From NCBI GenBank assembly GCA_937927675.1, contig CALBSG010000005.1:1-64000 (forward strand): a stretch of 64,000 nt of DNA. The letters run 5' to 3'. This DNA comes from an uncultured Paracoccaceae bacterium. Lineage in GTDB: Bacteria; Pseudomonadota; Alphaproteobacteria; Rhodobacterales; Rhodobacteraceae. The translations under genes and the position numbers were made by a program. This document shows, in pieces, positions 8,554 to 17,224 of this stretch (positions within the stretch are counted from its first letter, which is position 1; each line of letters starts with the position of its first letter). The notes under the pieces were generated by a model. The model was given only the letters and a program-made list of their open reading frames with translations. It had not been told where the DNA came from and did no database searches.

Positions 8554-9834
8554 TTAGCCGTTTTCGCGCAAAATGCTGCCCGCCAGATACAGCGACCCAC
8601 AAATCAGCACCCGGGCCTCGGGGCTTTTGGCGGCAATCTCTGCCAAGGCTTCGGCCACCGATGCGGCCGTCACGGCCGCAATCCCTGCGGACAGCGCCGC
8701 ATCGCGGGTTTCTTCCGCCGGAAGGGTGTTCTTTTCACCGGGGATCGACACGGCATGCAGCTGTTTCACATGGGAAGCCAGCGGGCGCATGTAGCCCGTG
8801 ACATCCTTGGTGTTCAGCATCCCGCAAATCAGGTGCGTCTCGCGCGGGGGCATCCGTGCCAGCGTGGATGCCACCGCCTCGCCGCCCGCGGGATTGTGCC
8901 CACCGTCCAGCCACAGCTCGACCTTCGGCGCGCTGTCCACCAGCGGACCCTGCCGCAGACGCTGCATGCGGGCGGGCCAATAGGCGCGCGTCACCGCCGC
9001 CTCGCAGGCCGCCTCATCCCGGCCCAGCGCCCGCAGAGCCGCAATCGCGGCACCCGCGTTTTGCACCTGAAACGGGCCGGGCAGGTTCGGCAAAGGCAGA
9101 TCAAGAAGGCCGTTCTCATCCTGAAACACCAGCCGCCCATGCTCTTCACGGACATGCCAGTGTTGGCCATAGGCAAGCACTGGCGCGCCCAGACGCGCGG
9201 CTTTCGCCTCGATCACATCTAGTCCCGCGTCTTCCTGCGGGCCAACGATCACAGGCACCCCCCGCTTGATGATGCCAGCTTTTTCGCCAGCAATCTCGGG
9301 CAGGGTTTCCCCCAGATATTGCTGATGGTCGATCGACACCGGGGTGATGATGGTCAGCGCCGGACGATCGACAACATTTGTCGCATCCAATCGCCCCCCC
9401 AAACCCACCTCCAGCAGCGTGAAATCCGCAGGCGTCCGGGCAAACGCCAAAAACGCCGCGCAGGTGGTGATTTCGAAAAATGTGATCTCATCAGGGCCAT
9501 TGGCCGCGACACATTCGTCCAGCAGCGCGGTCAAGGCCGGTTCCGAGATCAACTCACTCGCCAGCCGGATCCGCTCGTGAAACCGCGCCAGATGCGGCGA
9601 GGTGTAGGCATGCACGGTCGCACCGCCCGCCTCCAGCCCCGCACGGATCATCGCCTGCGTGCTGCCCTTGCCATTGGTGCCCGCGATATGGATCACCGGC
9701 GGCAAGGACCGCTCTGGATGGCCCAGCTTTGCAAGCAACCGATGCACCCGGTCCATCGTCAGGTCGATAACCTTCGGATGCAGCGTCATCATCCGCTCAA
9801 GGATCAGATCAGAGCCATTCATGGGCGCGCTCAC
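8554..9834 (-). CDS. folC: Bifunctional folylpolyglutamate synthase / dihydrofolate synthase
   Basis: FolC adds glutamate to dihydropteroate and to tetrahydrofolate. The 426-aa protein has the Mur-ligase-like ATP-binding loop GTNGKGST at residues 52-59, then HAYTSPHLARFHERI and the DATNVVDRPALTIITPVSIDH segment of the central domain. The C-terminal domain begins around LDGGHNPAGG. The ATG overlaps the accD stop by 4 bp, the usual accD-folC arrangement in Proteobacteria. It converges on the TPP-enzyme gene with only 4 bp between stops. Confidence 0.96.
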   Translation of the reverse strand: MSAPMNGSDLILERMMTLHPKVIDLTMDRVHRLLAKLGHPERSLPPVIHIAGTNGKGSTQAMIRAGLEAGGATVHAYTSPHLARFHERIRLASELISEPALTALLDECVAANGPDEITFFEITTCAAFLAFARTPADFTLLEVGLGGRLDATNVVDRPALTIITPVSIDHQQYLGETLPEIAGEKAGIIKRGVPVIVGPQEDAGLDVIEAKAARLGAPVLAYGQHWHVREEHGRLVFQDENGLLDLPLPNLPGPFQVQNAGAAIAALRALGRDEAACEAAVTRAYWPARMQRLRQGPLVDSAPKVELWLDGGHNPAGGEAVASTLARMPPRETHLICGMLNTKDVTGYMRPLASHVKQLHAVSIPGEKNTLPAEETRDAALSAGIAAVTAASVAEALAEIAAKSPEARVLICGSLYLAGSILRENG

Positions 9835-10742
9835 TTCGCGTCAGCCGCCACAGCCAGATCGCCGGGGGGCGGCAAATCGCCCTTCACGGCAGGCGACAGG
9901 CCCATCAGCATACGCAGGATGGTCACAAGCTCTTCGCGGAGCGCTTTGCGATGCGTCACCCGGTCCAACATGCCGTGGTCGAGCAGATATTCTGCACGTT
10001 GGAAGCCCTCGGGCAGCTTTTCGCGGATGGTCTGCTCAATCACGCGGGCCCCGGCAAAACCGATCAGCGCGTTTGGCTCGGCAATCTGCACATCCCCCAG
10101 CATGGCATAGCTGGCCGTGACGCCGCCGGTCGTCGGATGGGTCAGCACAACAACATAAGGCAGCCCCGCCTCTTTCAACATTTGCACCGCCACGGTCGTA
10201 CGCGGCATCTGCATCAGCGAGAGGATCCCCTCCTGCATCCGCGCGCCACCTGCGGCAGAAAACAGCACGAACGGCCGCTTCAACTTCACCGCCCGCTCGG
10301 CCCCCGCCAGAATGGCATTGCCGACATAAAGCCCCATGGATCCCGCCATGAAGCTGAAATCCTGCGCTGCGGCCACGATGGGCGTGCGGCCAATATCCCC
10401 CTCGGCCACCAACATCGCCTCGCGCTCGCCGCTGGCTTTTTGCGCGGCTTTCAGCCGGTCGGGGTATTTCTTCTGATCGCGGAAATGCAAAGGGTCCGCT
10501 GGCGGTTCCGGCACCTTCACCTCGGTGAAAATACCACCATCGAACAGGCTGGTGAAACGGTCCCGCGGGCTGATCGCCATGTGGTGATCGCAGGAAGAAC
10601 AGACGTTCAGATTGCCCGCAAGTTCGCGGTGAAACAGCATGGTCCCGCATTCCGGGCACTTGGTCCACAGGTTTTCCGGCACCTCACGGCGGGAAAACAG
10701 CGAGTTGATCTTCGGTCGGACGTAATTCGAAATCCAGTTCAT
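9831..10742 (-). CDS. accD: Acetyl-CoA carboxylase carboxyltransferase subunit beta
   Basis: AccD pairs with AccA to transfer CO2 from carboxybiotin to acetyl-CoA, the first committed step of fatty acid synthesis. The 303-aa protein has the N-terminal zinc ribbon with Cys29, Cys32, Cys48 and Cys51 (CPEC...CSSC) and a crotonase-like carboxyltransferase domain with FSAAGGARMQEG and LTHPTTGGVTASYAM. It is upstream of and overlaps folC by 4 bp. About 230 bp separate it from mtaB, and this is where its promoter should lie. Confidence 0.97.
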   Translation of the reverse strand: MNWISNYVRPKINSLFSRREVPENLWTKCPECGTMLFHRELAGNLNVCSSCDHHMAISPRDRFTSLFDGGIFTEVKVPEPPADPLHFRDQKKYPDRLKAAQKASGEREAMLVAEGDIGRTPIVAAAQDFSFMAGSMGLYVGNAILAGAERAVKLKRPFVLFSAAGGARMQEGILSLMQMPRTTVAVQMLKEAGLPYVVVLTHPTTGGVTASYAMLGDVQIAEPNALIGFAGARVIEQTIREKLPEGFQRAEYLLDHGMLDRVTHRKALREELVTILRMLMGLSPAVKGDLPPPGDLAVAADAK

Positions 10743-10976
10743 CGCTTCTGCCCTGCAGTCATTTCAGGCCCTCAGATAGCCGGAGGGGGGGTGAATTGCA
10801 ACGCCGGGGGCAGGCTTTGGGCAAGGACGCGCCCCTGATGGGCCGCAAAAGGGGGGCTGCGCGCGCGCCTCTGGCCCGCGGCCATTCACCCCGGCGGAGT
10901 ATTTCAAAAGGCGCAAGACCCTTCATCTGGGCAAAAACACGCAAAGCGGCATGCCTGCATGCCGCCAAGCCGGAGG
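10743..10976. other. Non-coding spacer between accD and mtaB with a GC-rich repeat-like stretch
   Basis: No convincing gene is seen. The stretch holds runs of G (around 10786 and 10852), a GCGCGCGC patch, and the phrase CCCCGGCGGAGTATTTCAAAAGG near 10890-10912. The latter resembles short dispersed gene-end sequences I associate with Rhodobacteraceae genomes. The accD promoter should also lie here, but no clear -35/-10 pair stands out. Confidence 0.4.
10941..10966 (-). terminator. Hairpin after mtaB
   Basis: A perfect 9-bp inverted repeat (GCGGCATGC / GCATGCCGC) with only two bases between lies about 11 bp past the mtaB stop. On the minus strand it is followed by TTTGCGTGTTTTT. It is probably an intrinsic terminator, although the tiny loop means the real stem is shorter. 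Confidence 0.55.
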
Positions 10977-12248
10977 CTATCCGGCCAACAACTTATCTTG
11001 GGATTTGCCGATGATGCTTGCGGTCACAATCGCGCCTTCGGGTTGGTCGCTGGCAAAACTCACCTCGGTGAACTGCTCGGTCCGGCCAAGGCGTGGGCCC
11101 TCGGTCAGGATACGATGCATCGCGCCCTGCTGGGCGATCAGGTGCCGGGCCAGCGCGGCATCGCCTGCAGCGCGCAATCGGGCGGCGCGGGATTTGATCT
11201 CGTCTCCCGGGACGCGCGGCATGCGCGCCGCTGGCGTGCCTTTGCGCGCGGAAAAGGGGAACACATGCAGGAAGGTCAGGTCGCAATCGGTGACCAGCTT
11301 CAGCGAGTTATCGAACATGTCTTCGGTTTCCGTCGGGAAGCCCGCGATGATATCGGCACCAAAGATCATATCCGGGCGCAGGCGGCGGGCTTCTTCGCAA
11401 AACCGGATCGCATCATCGCGCAAATGACGACGCTTCATCCGTTTCAGGATCATGTCATCACCCGCCTGCAAGGACAGATGCAGATGCGGCATCAGACGCG
11501 GTTCGGTTGCGATGGCCTGCATCAGGTTTTCATCTGCCTCGATGCTGTCGATGCTGCTGATCCGAAGCCGCGGCAGATCGGGGACGAGGCGCAGGATACG
11601 CATCACAAGATCGCCAAGGCGCGGTTCCCCCGGAAGATCGCCCCCCCATGAGGTCAGATCCACCCCGGTCAAAACCACCTCGAGGAAACCTTTGTCGACA
11701 AGGCGCTGGATCTGCTCCACCACCACGCCCGCAGGCACCGAGCGGGAATTGCCGCGTCCGAACGGGATGATGCAGAAGGTGCAACGGTGGTCACAACCGT
11801 TTTGCACCTGCACATAAGCGCGGTGGCGGCCAAAGCCATCGATCAGGTGGCCCGCGGTTTCCTTGACCGCCATGATGTCATTGACCTGCACCTTTTCGGT
11901 GTCGCCAATGAAGTCAGCGGGCCGCAGGCTGTTCCACGTTTCGGCCTGCATCTTTTCGTGGTTGCCGATCACCCGCGTCACCTCGGGCATGGCGGCAAAG
12001 GTTTCAGGCTCGGTCTGGGCCGCACAGCCTGTCACGATCACCGGCGCGCCGGGATTTTCCCGTGCCAAGCGGCGGATTTCTTGTTTGGCCTTGCGAACGG
12101 CCTCGGCCGTCACGGCGCAGGTGTTCACCACCACGGCACCTTCGACACCAGCGGCTTCGGCCAGTTCCTTCATCGCCTCGGTTTCATAGGCGTTCAGGCG
12201 GCAGCCAAGAGTGGAAAACACCGGTGGGCGGAAATTGGGCAGGCTCAT
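10977..12248 (-). CDS. mtaB: tRNA t6A37 methylthiotransferase MtaB
   Basis: MtaB converts t6A37 to ms2t6A37 in tRNAs reading ANN codons. This 423-aa protein is a radical-SAM methylthiotransferase. The N-terminal UPF0004 domain supplies Cys16, Cys44 and Cys75 for the auxiliary 4Fe-4S cluster, and the SAM cluster is bound by Cys152, Cys156 and Cys159 (GCDHRCTFC). The C-terminal region shows a TRAM-like end (RTEQFTEVSF). The length fits MtaB better than MiaB or RimO. It overlaps dapF by 4 bp and is downstream in the same transcript. Confidence 0.93.
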   Translation of the reverse strand: MSLPNFRPPVFSTLGCRLNAYETEAMKELAEAAGVEGAVVVNTCAVTAEAVRKAKQEIRRLARENPGAPVIVTGCAAQTEPETFAAMPEVTRVIGNHEKMQAETWNSLRPADFIGDTEKVQVNDIMAVKETAGHLIDGFGRHRAYVQVQNGCDHRCTFCIIPFGRGNSRSVPAGVVVEQIQRLVDKGFLEVVLTGVDLTSWGGDLPGEPRLGDLVMRILRLVPDLPRLRISSIDSIEADENLMQAIATEPRLMPHLHLSLQAGDDMILKRMKRRHLRDDAIRFCEEARRLRPDMIFGADIIAGFPTETEDMFDNSLKLVTDCDLTFLHVFPFSARKGTPAARMPRVPGDEIKSRAARLRAAGDAALARHLIAQQGAMHRILTEGPRLGRTEQFTEVSFASDQPEGAIVTASIIGKSQDKLLAG

Positions 12249-13084
12249 GCGTGGGTCACCAGAAATTCGGGTGAAAGCCAGCCGTCAAACACATGGGCCA
12301 CCGGGCCGGACATCCAGACCCCATCGTCGCGCCAATCGATCTCTAGCACGCCGCCGTCAAGGTCCAGCACCACCCGCCGCCCCGTCAGCCCGCGCAGATG
12401 CGCCGCCACTGCGGTGGCACAGGCGCCAGAGCCGCAAGCAAGCGTAATGCCTGCCCCGCGCTCCCACACCCGCATACGCAGGCGGTCGGGACCGGTCAGG
12501 CTGGCAAACTCGACATTGGTGCGCTGGGGATAAAGCGGATCATGTTCGTAAGCGGGACCAACAGTGGGCAGATCCACCGCTTCGGCGTTTTCGACGAACA
12601 GCACGCAATGCGGGTTGCCCATGCCGACGGCAACCGGATCTCCGGCCAGGGGCAGGTGCAAGGGGTCGACCTGATGCGACAGCGGCACCGATTGCCAATC
12701 AAGTTGCGGCGCCCCCATGTTCACGGACACCCGGCCATCGGAAAGACGCAGGGCCGACAATCCGCCGCGCGCGGTCACCAGCGTCACCGCCTGCGTGCCC
12801 AACTGTCGCATCATGTAATCCGACACGCAGCGCGTGGCATTCCCACAGGCCCCGGCACGACTGCCGTCGTTGTTCCAGAAGTCCAAAGCGAAATCCGCGC
12901 TGTCCGAATCGCGAATCTCTGCCAGCTGATCGAATCCTACACCGCGGTTGCGGTCACCCAAACTGCGCGCAAGGGCGGGCGTGACGACCGCAGGCCGCCC
13001 CCGCGAGTCAATCACCACAAAATCATTGCCTGCCCCATGCATCTTCATGAAGCCAAGGCCGGAAGGGGTCTCATTCAGGTCCAT
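12245..13084 (-). CDS. dapF: Diaminopimelate epimerase
   Basis: DapF interconverts LL- and meso-diaminopimelate, the last step before peptidoglycan and lysine branch points. I chose the ATG giving MDLNETPSGLGFMKMHGAGNDF; in-frame ATGs 3 and 7 codons upstream (13093, 13105) and a TTG at 13123 are alternatives, with no clear ribosome site deciding. The two catalytic cysteines are Cys80 (GACGNATRC) and Cys217 (CGSGACAT). Length is 279 aa, normal for the family. The dapD and dapE genes of the same pathway occur elsewhere in this window (18.1 and 20.6 kb) but not in one operon. Confidence 0.95.
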   Translation of the reverse strand: MDLNETPSGLGFMKMHGAGNDFVVIDSRGRPAVVTPALARSLGDRNRGVGFDQLAEIRDSDSADFALDFWNNDGSRAGACGNATRCVSDYMMRQLGTQAVTLVTARGGLSALRLSDGRVSVNMGAPQLDWQSVPLSHQVDPLHLPLAGDPVAVGMGNPHCVLFVENAEAVDLPTVGPAYEHDPLYPQRTNVEFASLTGPDRLRMRVWERGAGITLACGSGACATAVAAHLRGLTGRRVVLDLDGGVLEIDWRDDGVWMSGPVAHVFDGWLSPEFLVTHA

Positions 13085-13181
13085 GGGCCGCATATAAGCC
13101 GTCATCAAGGATTTTGCCAGCAATCTGCGTATTTTGCCCTTGACCCCACCGCCGCATCCCCCTAATCAGCGGCCGTGTCGT

Positions 13182-13257
13182 GGGCCGGTAGCTCAGTTGG
13201 TAGAGCAGCTGACTTTTAATCAGCGGGTCACAGGTTCGAATCCTGTCCGGCTCACCA
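13182..13257 (+). tRNA. tRNA-Lys (anticodon TTT)
   Basis: A full 76-nt cloverleaf with encoded CCA. The acceptor stem is GGGCCGG / CCGGCTC with one G-U pair. The D arm holds TAGCTCAGTTGGTAGAGC, and the anticodon stem GCTGA / TCAGC encloses loop CTTTTAA with TTT at 13215-13217. The T arm is ACAGGTTCGAATCCTGT. A strong terminator follows within 8 bp. Confidence 0.98.
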
Positions 13258-13264
13258 CTTCATC

Positions 13265-13306
13265 AACAGCGCCAAGCACTTACGTGCTTGGCGCTGTTTG
13301 GTTTTT
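13265..13306 (+). terminator. Terminator of tRNA-Lys
   Basis: A perfect 15-bp stem (AACAGCGCCAAGCAC / GTGCTTGGCGCTGTT) with loop TTAC is followed by TGGTTTTT. Confidence 0.9.
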
Positions 13307-13479
13307 ATCAACCGAAACTCTGGGGCCTTTTAGACCACTGCTGGTCTGAAAACACGGGACTCTGAGGAATCGCGCCGGGCAGATGGGGCCATTGTGAACC
13401 GCAAACGTATCTTCCGCGCGGTTGACGATCAGCGCGACCTTCCCTCTATTCGCGCCGATTTCTGCACGAAGGTAGCCAA

Positions 13480-14079
13480 ATGAAACGAACCTTGCGGCTG
13501 GGAGTAATCCTCTCCCTTGCGGTCTTTGCACAGACTGCATTCGCGCAGGATTTTGACAACGCCGCGGCACCCTCTGCAGAGGGTGATTCGTCGAGTGCAT
13601 TGAATGAATGGTTGGTTTTGGCAAAGCAGGGTGACGCTGACGCTCAGAGCATGCTCGGCATGATGTATTCCGAAGGCGTGGGCGTTGCTGAAAATGACGC
13701 AGAGGCCCTGCGTTGGTACCATCTGGCGGCTGAGCAGGGCCATGCCAACGCGCAACTCGTGCTTGGCAACATGTATGACAAGGGCAAGGGCGTTCCCGAA
13801 GACGACACTGAAGCCGTGCGCTGGTATCGCCGCGCAGCAGAGCAAGGTCACGCCAATGCGCAAGTCATGCTCGGCGTCATGTATTCCAACGGCACGGGCG
13901 TTCTGCGCAATGACGTGCTGGCATTTATGTGGAGCAATATCGCTGCGGCATCAGGCAATAGTGCCGCACTGCCGATCAAGGCAATCTCTGCGACCAAGCT
14001 CATCCCCCAACAGCGTGCTGAAGCCGAGACCATGTCCAGCATTTGCATGCAAAGCAATTACAAGGACTGCGGATACTGA
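13480..14079 (+). CDS. Exported Sel1-like repeat protein
   Basis: The 199-aa product starts with a signal peptide (MKRTLRLGVILSLAVFAQTAFAQ, cleavage after AFA). It then has about three Sel1/TPR-like repeats (residues ~44-150) with the signature ALRWYHLAAEQGHANAQ and AVRWYRRAAEQGHANAQ. Sel1 repeats form alpha-solenoids that hold protein partners; exported versions often act in envelope stress or signalling, but no specific role can be read here. The C-terminus has two cysteines (ICMQSNYKDCGY) that could form a disulfide. It stands alone after tRNA-Lys. Confidence 0.85.
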   Translation: MKRTLRLGVILSLAVFAQTAFAQDFDNAAAPSAEGDSSSALNEWLVLAKQGDADAQSMLGMMYSEGVGVAENDAEALRWYHLAAEQGHANAQLVLGNMYDKGKGVPEDDTEAVRWYRRAAEQGHANAQVMLGVMYSNGTGVLRNDVLAFMWSNIAAASGNSAALPIKAISATKLIPQQRAEAETMSSICMQSNYKDCGY

Positions 14080-14149
14080 TTCTGCGCCCATCTGCGGCTC
14101 CATCAACCTGCGTTTTTCAGCCCCGTTAGGCGCGATCTGGCGTTAGCCG

Positions 14150-15376
14150 CTATGTTTTTTCGGCAGGGGCCAGACGCTCAACCACCCGAAAGACCAACGG
14201 ATTCAAAAGAATCGACACCAGCGCGCCCGCGACCACCAGCCCCTGCGCCGCGACCGGGACGATTCCTAGACCGACTCCCATCACGATGAGAATGAAGGAA
14301 AACTCGCCAATCTGCGCGAGACTGGCCGCGATGGTCAGTGCAACACCCTTGCCATGACCAAAGGCGCGCACGATTCCATAAGCTGCGGCCGATTTGACGC
14401 CGATAATGATGACCACCGTCGCCAAAAGGGCAAGCGGTGCGCTGAAAATCACCGACGGGTCAAAGAGCATCCCGACAGAGACAAAGAACAGAACCGCAAA
14501 AGCATCGCGCAAGGGCAGCGTGTCTTTCATCGCCTGCGCCGACAGACTTGAACCGGCCATGACCATCCCGGCGAAAAAGGCCCCCAAGGCAAACGAGACG
14601 CCAAAGAATTTCGCCGATCCCCAAGCCACGCCAAGCGCAATCGACAAGACCGAAAGGCGGAACAGTTCACGCTGGCCGGTATGCGCGACGTAATGCAAAA
14701 TCCAAGGAATCACCCGACGCCCCACCCCCAGCATCAGGACGACAAAGGCGGCGACCTTGATCCCCGTGACCAAAAGCGTTGCCAGAACCGGGCCAACCCC
14801 CATTCGCGCGACCTCTGCCGCCTGATCGGCCAGCGGGGCAGCCTGACCGCCCAACAAACCCGCCAGCGGTGGTACCAGAACCAGCGTTACCACCATCACC
14901 AGATCTTCGACGATCAGCCAACCCACCGCGATTCGCCCGCGGTCTTCCTGCACCAGACCGCGTTCTTGCAACGCCCGCAGCAGCACCACGGTCGAGGCAA
15001 CCGATAGCGACAGCCCAAAGACCAACCCGGCCCCGATGCTCCACCCCATCAGCCAACCCATACCCAGCCCCGCAAGGGTGGCCACACCGATCTGAACGAT
15101 GGCGCCGGGAATCGCGATGGATTTGACCGAAAGCAACTCTCCCAGTTTGAAATGCAGCCCCACCCCGAACATCAGCAAGATCACCCCCATCTCGGCCAGT
15201 TCCTGTGCCAGATGCTGGTCAGCCACAAAGCCCGGCGTGAACGGCCCGATAATGACCCCGGCCATCAAATAGCCTGCAATCATCGGCAGACGAAGGCGAT
15301 GGGCCAAAAGGCCAAAGGCAAAGGCCAGACACAGGCCGACGACCATGGTTGTCAAAAGCGGGGTATCGTGGGGCAT
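14150..15376 (-). CDS. Cation:proton antiporter, CPA2 family, without regulatory RCK domain
   Basis: A hydrophobic 408-aa protein with about 11-12 membrane segments and the Na+/H+ exchanger fold of the KefB/KefC/YbaL group (early segment LAHRLRLPMIAGYLMAGVIIGPFTPG). KefC and YbaL are normally ~550-620 aa with a C-terminal TrkA-N/RCK NAD-binding domain. Here the protein stops just after the last membrane segment (FRVVERLAPAEKT), so the soluble gating domain is missing and no adjacent ORF supplies one. Probable role is K+ or Na+/H+ exchange at the inner membrane. The upstream gap (15377-15526) shows nothing further. Confidence 0.85.
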   Translation of the reverse strand: MPHDTPLLTTMVVGLCLAFAFGLLAHRLRLPMIAGYLMAGVIIGPFTPGFVADQHLAQELAEMGVILLMFGVGLHFKLGELLSVKSIAIPGAIVQIGVATLAGLGMGWLMGWSIGAGLVFGLSLSVASTVVLLRALQERGLVQEDRGRIAVGWLIVEDLVMVVTLVLVPPLAGLLGGQAAPLADQAAEVARMGVGPVLATLLVTGIKVAAFVVLMLGVGRRVIPWILHYVAHTGQRELFRLSVLSIALGVAWGSAKFFGVSFALGAFFAGMVMAGSSLSAQAMKDTLPLRDAFAVLFFVSVGMLFDPSVIFSAPLALLATVVIIIGVKSAAAYGIVRAFGHGKGVALTIAASLAQIGEFSFILIVMGVGLGIVPVAAQGLVVAGALVSILLNPLVFRVVERLAPAEKT

Positions 15377-15526
15377 CGGTCCTCATGAAATGGATGTGGG
15401 AATGGTCTAAAGGTAAGGCGGATTCCCGGTCACGCAACCGCATCATGCCATCGGGTGGATGAAGATTTGTGTCGGGTTGTTTCAAGCCCCGATTGACGGG
15501 GAAGACAGGCCTGCTACGCCTTGAGC

Positions 15527-16735
15527 ATGACCTTGCCCCTTTTGCCCAACGCAACGGCCCGACGCCTGTTTCTGCATCACCACGCGCTGGCCGAGGCCCC
15601 GAGCGGCCCGGCCAAGGGGGCGGATCTGGCGGCGTTGATCCGTCGCATCGGCTTTGTGCAGGTCGACAGCATCAACACGGTGGAGCGCGCCCACCACATG
15701 ATTCTGTTCAGCCGCCGTCAGACCTATCAGCCGAAAGCCCTGAAACCGCTTTTGGAGCAAGACCGCACAATGTGGGAGCATTGGACCCACGACGCGTCGA
15801 TCCTGCCGATTGAAACTTTTCCTTATTGGAAACACCGTTTCGCCCGCGATGCCGACCGCTTGCATGCCAATTGGCGGCGCTGGTTCCGCGATGGGTATGA
15901 AGCGCAGTTCGACACCATCTTGCAACGCATTGCCAAAAATGGCCCGCTGACCTCGTCCGACGTCGGCGAAGGGGAAGCGCGCGGCAAGGGCGGTTGGTGG
16001 GATTGGCACCCATCAAAAACCGCGCTGGAATGGCTGTGGCGCACCGGGCAACTGGCCATCACCCGACGCGAGGGGTTTCAAAAGGTCTATGATCTGACCG
16101 AGCGGGTTATCCCTGAGGGCCTGCGGGCCGAAGAGCCGGATTTTCCGGCCAAGGTGGATTGGGCCTGCAACACGGCGCTGGACCAATTGGGCTTTGCCAA
16201 CCCGGCTGAACTGCAAGCCTATTGGAACGCCCTTCCGAAAGAGGCGGTCGGCCCTTGGGTCAAATCCGCCTTGGCACGGGGCGAGGTGATTGAGACCCTG
16301 CTCGAAGGTGCCGATGGCAGCACCCGCAAGGTGCTGATGCGCCCTGCCAGCCTGACAGAACCGCCCGAGATCCCCCAACGGCTGCGGATTCTGTCGCCCT
16401 TTGACCCGGCCCTGCGTGACCGGGCGCGGGCCGAGCATCTGTTCGGCTTCTTCTACCGGATCGAAGTTTTCGTGCCTGAACCGAAACGCCGCTGGGGGTA
16501 CTATGTCTTTCCGGTTCTGGAAGGCGACCGTCTGGTCGGTCGGCTGGATGCCAAGGCGCATCGGGCCGACGGCGTGCTGCGCGTCAAAGCCTTCTGGCCC
16601 GAAGCGGGTATTCGCCTCACCAAGGCGCGCATTGCCAAACTGGAGGCCGAATTGAACCGCCTTGCCCGCTTTGCCGCTTGCGAGCGGGTGGAATTTCTGC
16701 CCGGCTGGCAGCGCGACTTTCTCCCCCCTTTGTGA
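15527..16735 (+). CDS. YcaQ/AlkX-type winged-helix DNA glycosylase
   Basis: The frame can begin at a TTG two codons earlier, but the ATG (MTLPLLPNATARRLFLHH) is preferred, giving 402 aa. The protein belongs to the HTH_42 (former DUF1006) superfamily of bacterial glycosylases that unhook alkylated bases and interstrand crosslinks. The Q-hydrophobic-D motif typical of the YcaQ/AlkX branch is visible as FVQVDSIN near residue 43-50, followed by ERAHHMILFSR. C-terminal features include LSPFDPALRDRAR and FPVLEGDRLVGRLDAKAHR. It is followed 9 bp later by an SRPBCC gene. Confidence 0.85.
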   Translation: MTLPLLPNATARRLFLHHHALAEAPSGPAKGADLAALIRRIGFVQVDSINTVERAHHMILFSRRQTYQPKALKPLLEQDRTMWEHWTHDASILPIETFPYWKHRFARDADRLHANWRRWFRDGYEAQFDTILQRIAKNGPLTSSDVGEGEARGKGGWWDWHPSKTALEWLWRTGQLAITRREGFQKVYDLTERVIPEGLRAEEPDFPAKVDWACNTALDQLGFANPAELQAYWNALPKEAVGPWVKSALARGEVIETLLEGADGSTRKVLMRPASLTEPPEIPQRLRILSPFDPALRDRARAEHLFGFFYRIEVFVPEPKRRWGYYVFPVLEGDRLVGRLDAKAHRADGVLRVKAFWPEAGIRLTKARIAKLEAELNRLARFAACERVEFLPGWQRDFLPPL

Positions 16736-16744
16736 AAGCACCCC

Positions 16745-17221
16745 ATGACCAATTCCGACTGCATCCTGACCATCAGCCGCCTGATCCCCGCCCCGCCTGC
16801 ACGGGTCTGGCAAGCCTGGAGCCAGCCCGAACAGCTTGCCAACTGGTGGATTCCCGCGCCGTTGACCTGCAAGGTCGTGCAGCTGGACCTGCGGCCCGGC
16901 GGTGGTTTCGAAACCCTGATGCGCGAAGGCGATGGCGCGTTTCAACCGCATGTGATGGGCTGTTTTCTAGAGGCAATCCCGGAACAGCGGCTGACCTTCA
17001 CCACCTGCCTTGGGGCAGGCTGGCAACCTTTGGAACCGTGGCTGGCGCTGACCGCGATCCTTGAGTTCAGCCCAGAAGGCACTGGCACCCGCTATGCGGC
17101 CCGCGTGCTGCACAAAACCGCCGCAGATGCCGCCAAACATGCCGAATTGGGCTTTGAGACAGGATGGGGCATGGTGCTGGATCAGCTGGCCGCCCATGTG
17201 CAGAGCGTGCCGACGGCCTGA
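16745..17221 (+). CDS. SRPBCC (AHSA1-like) domain protein
   Basis: The 158-aa protein matches the activator-of-Hsp90-homologue-1 branch of the START/SRPBCC fold: LIPAPPARVWQAWSQPEQLANWW at the N-terminus, DLRPGGGFETLM in the middle and ELGFETGWGMVLDQLAAHV in the last helix. Such proteins bind hydrophobic ligands in a helix-grip cavity; most bacterial members have no known ligand. It begins 9 bp after the YcaQ-like gene and probably shares its transcript. Confidence 0.85.
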   Translation: MTNSDCILTISRLIPAPPARVWQAWSQPEQLANWWIPAPLTCKVVQLDLRPGGGFETLMREGDGAFQPHVMGCFLEAIPEQRLTFTTCLGAGWQPLEPWLALTAILEFSPEGTGTRYAARVLHKTAADAAKHAELGFETGWGMVLDQLAAHVQSVPTA

Positions 17222-17224
17222 AGA

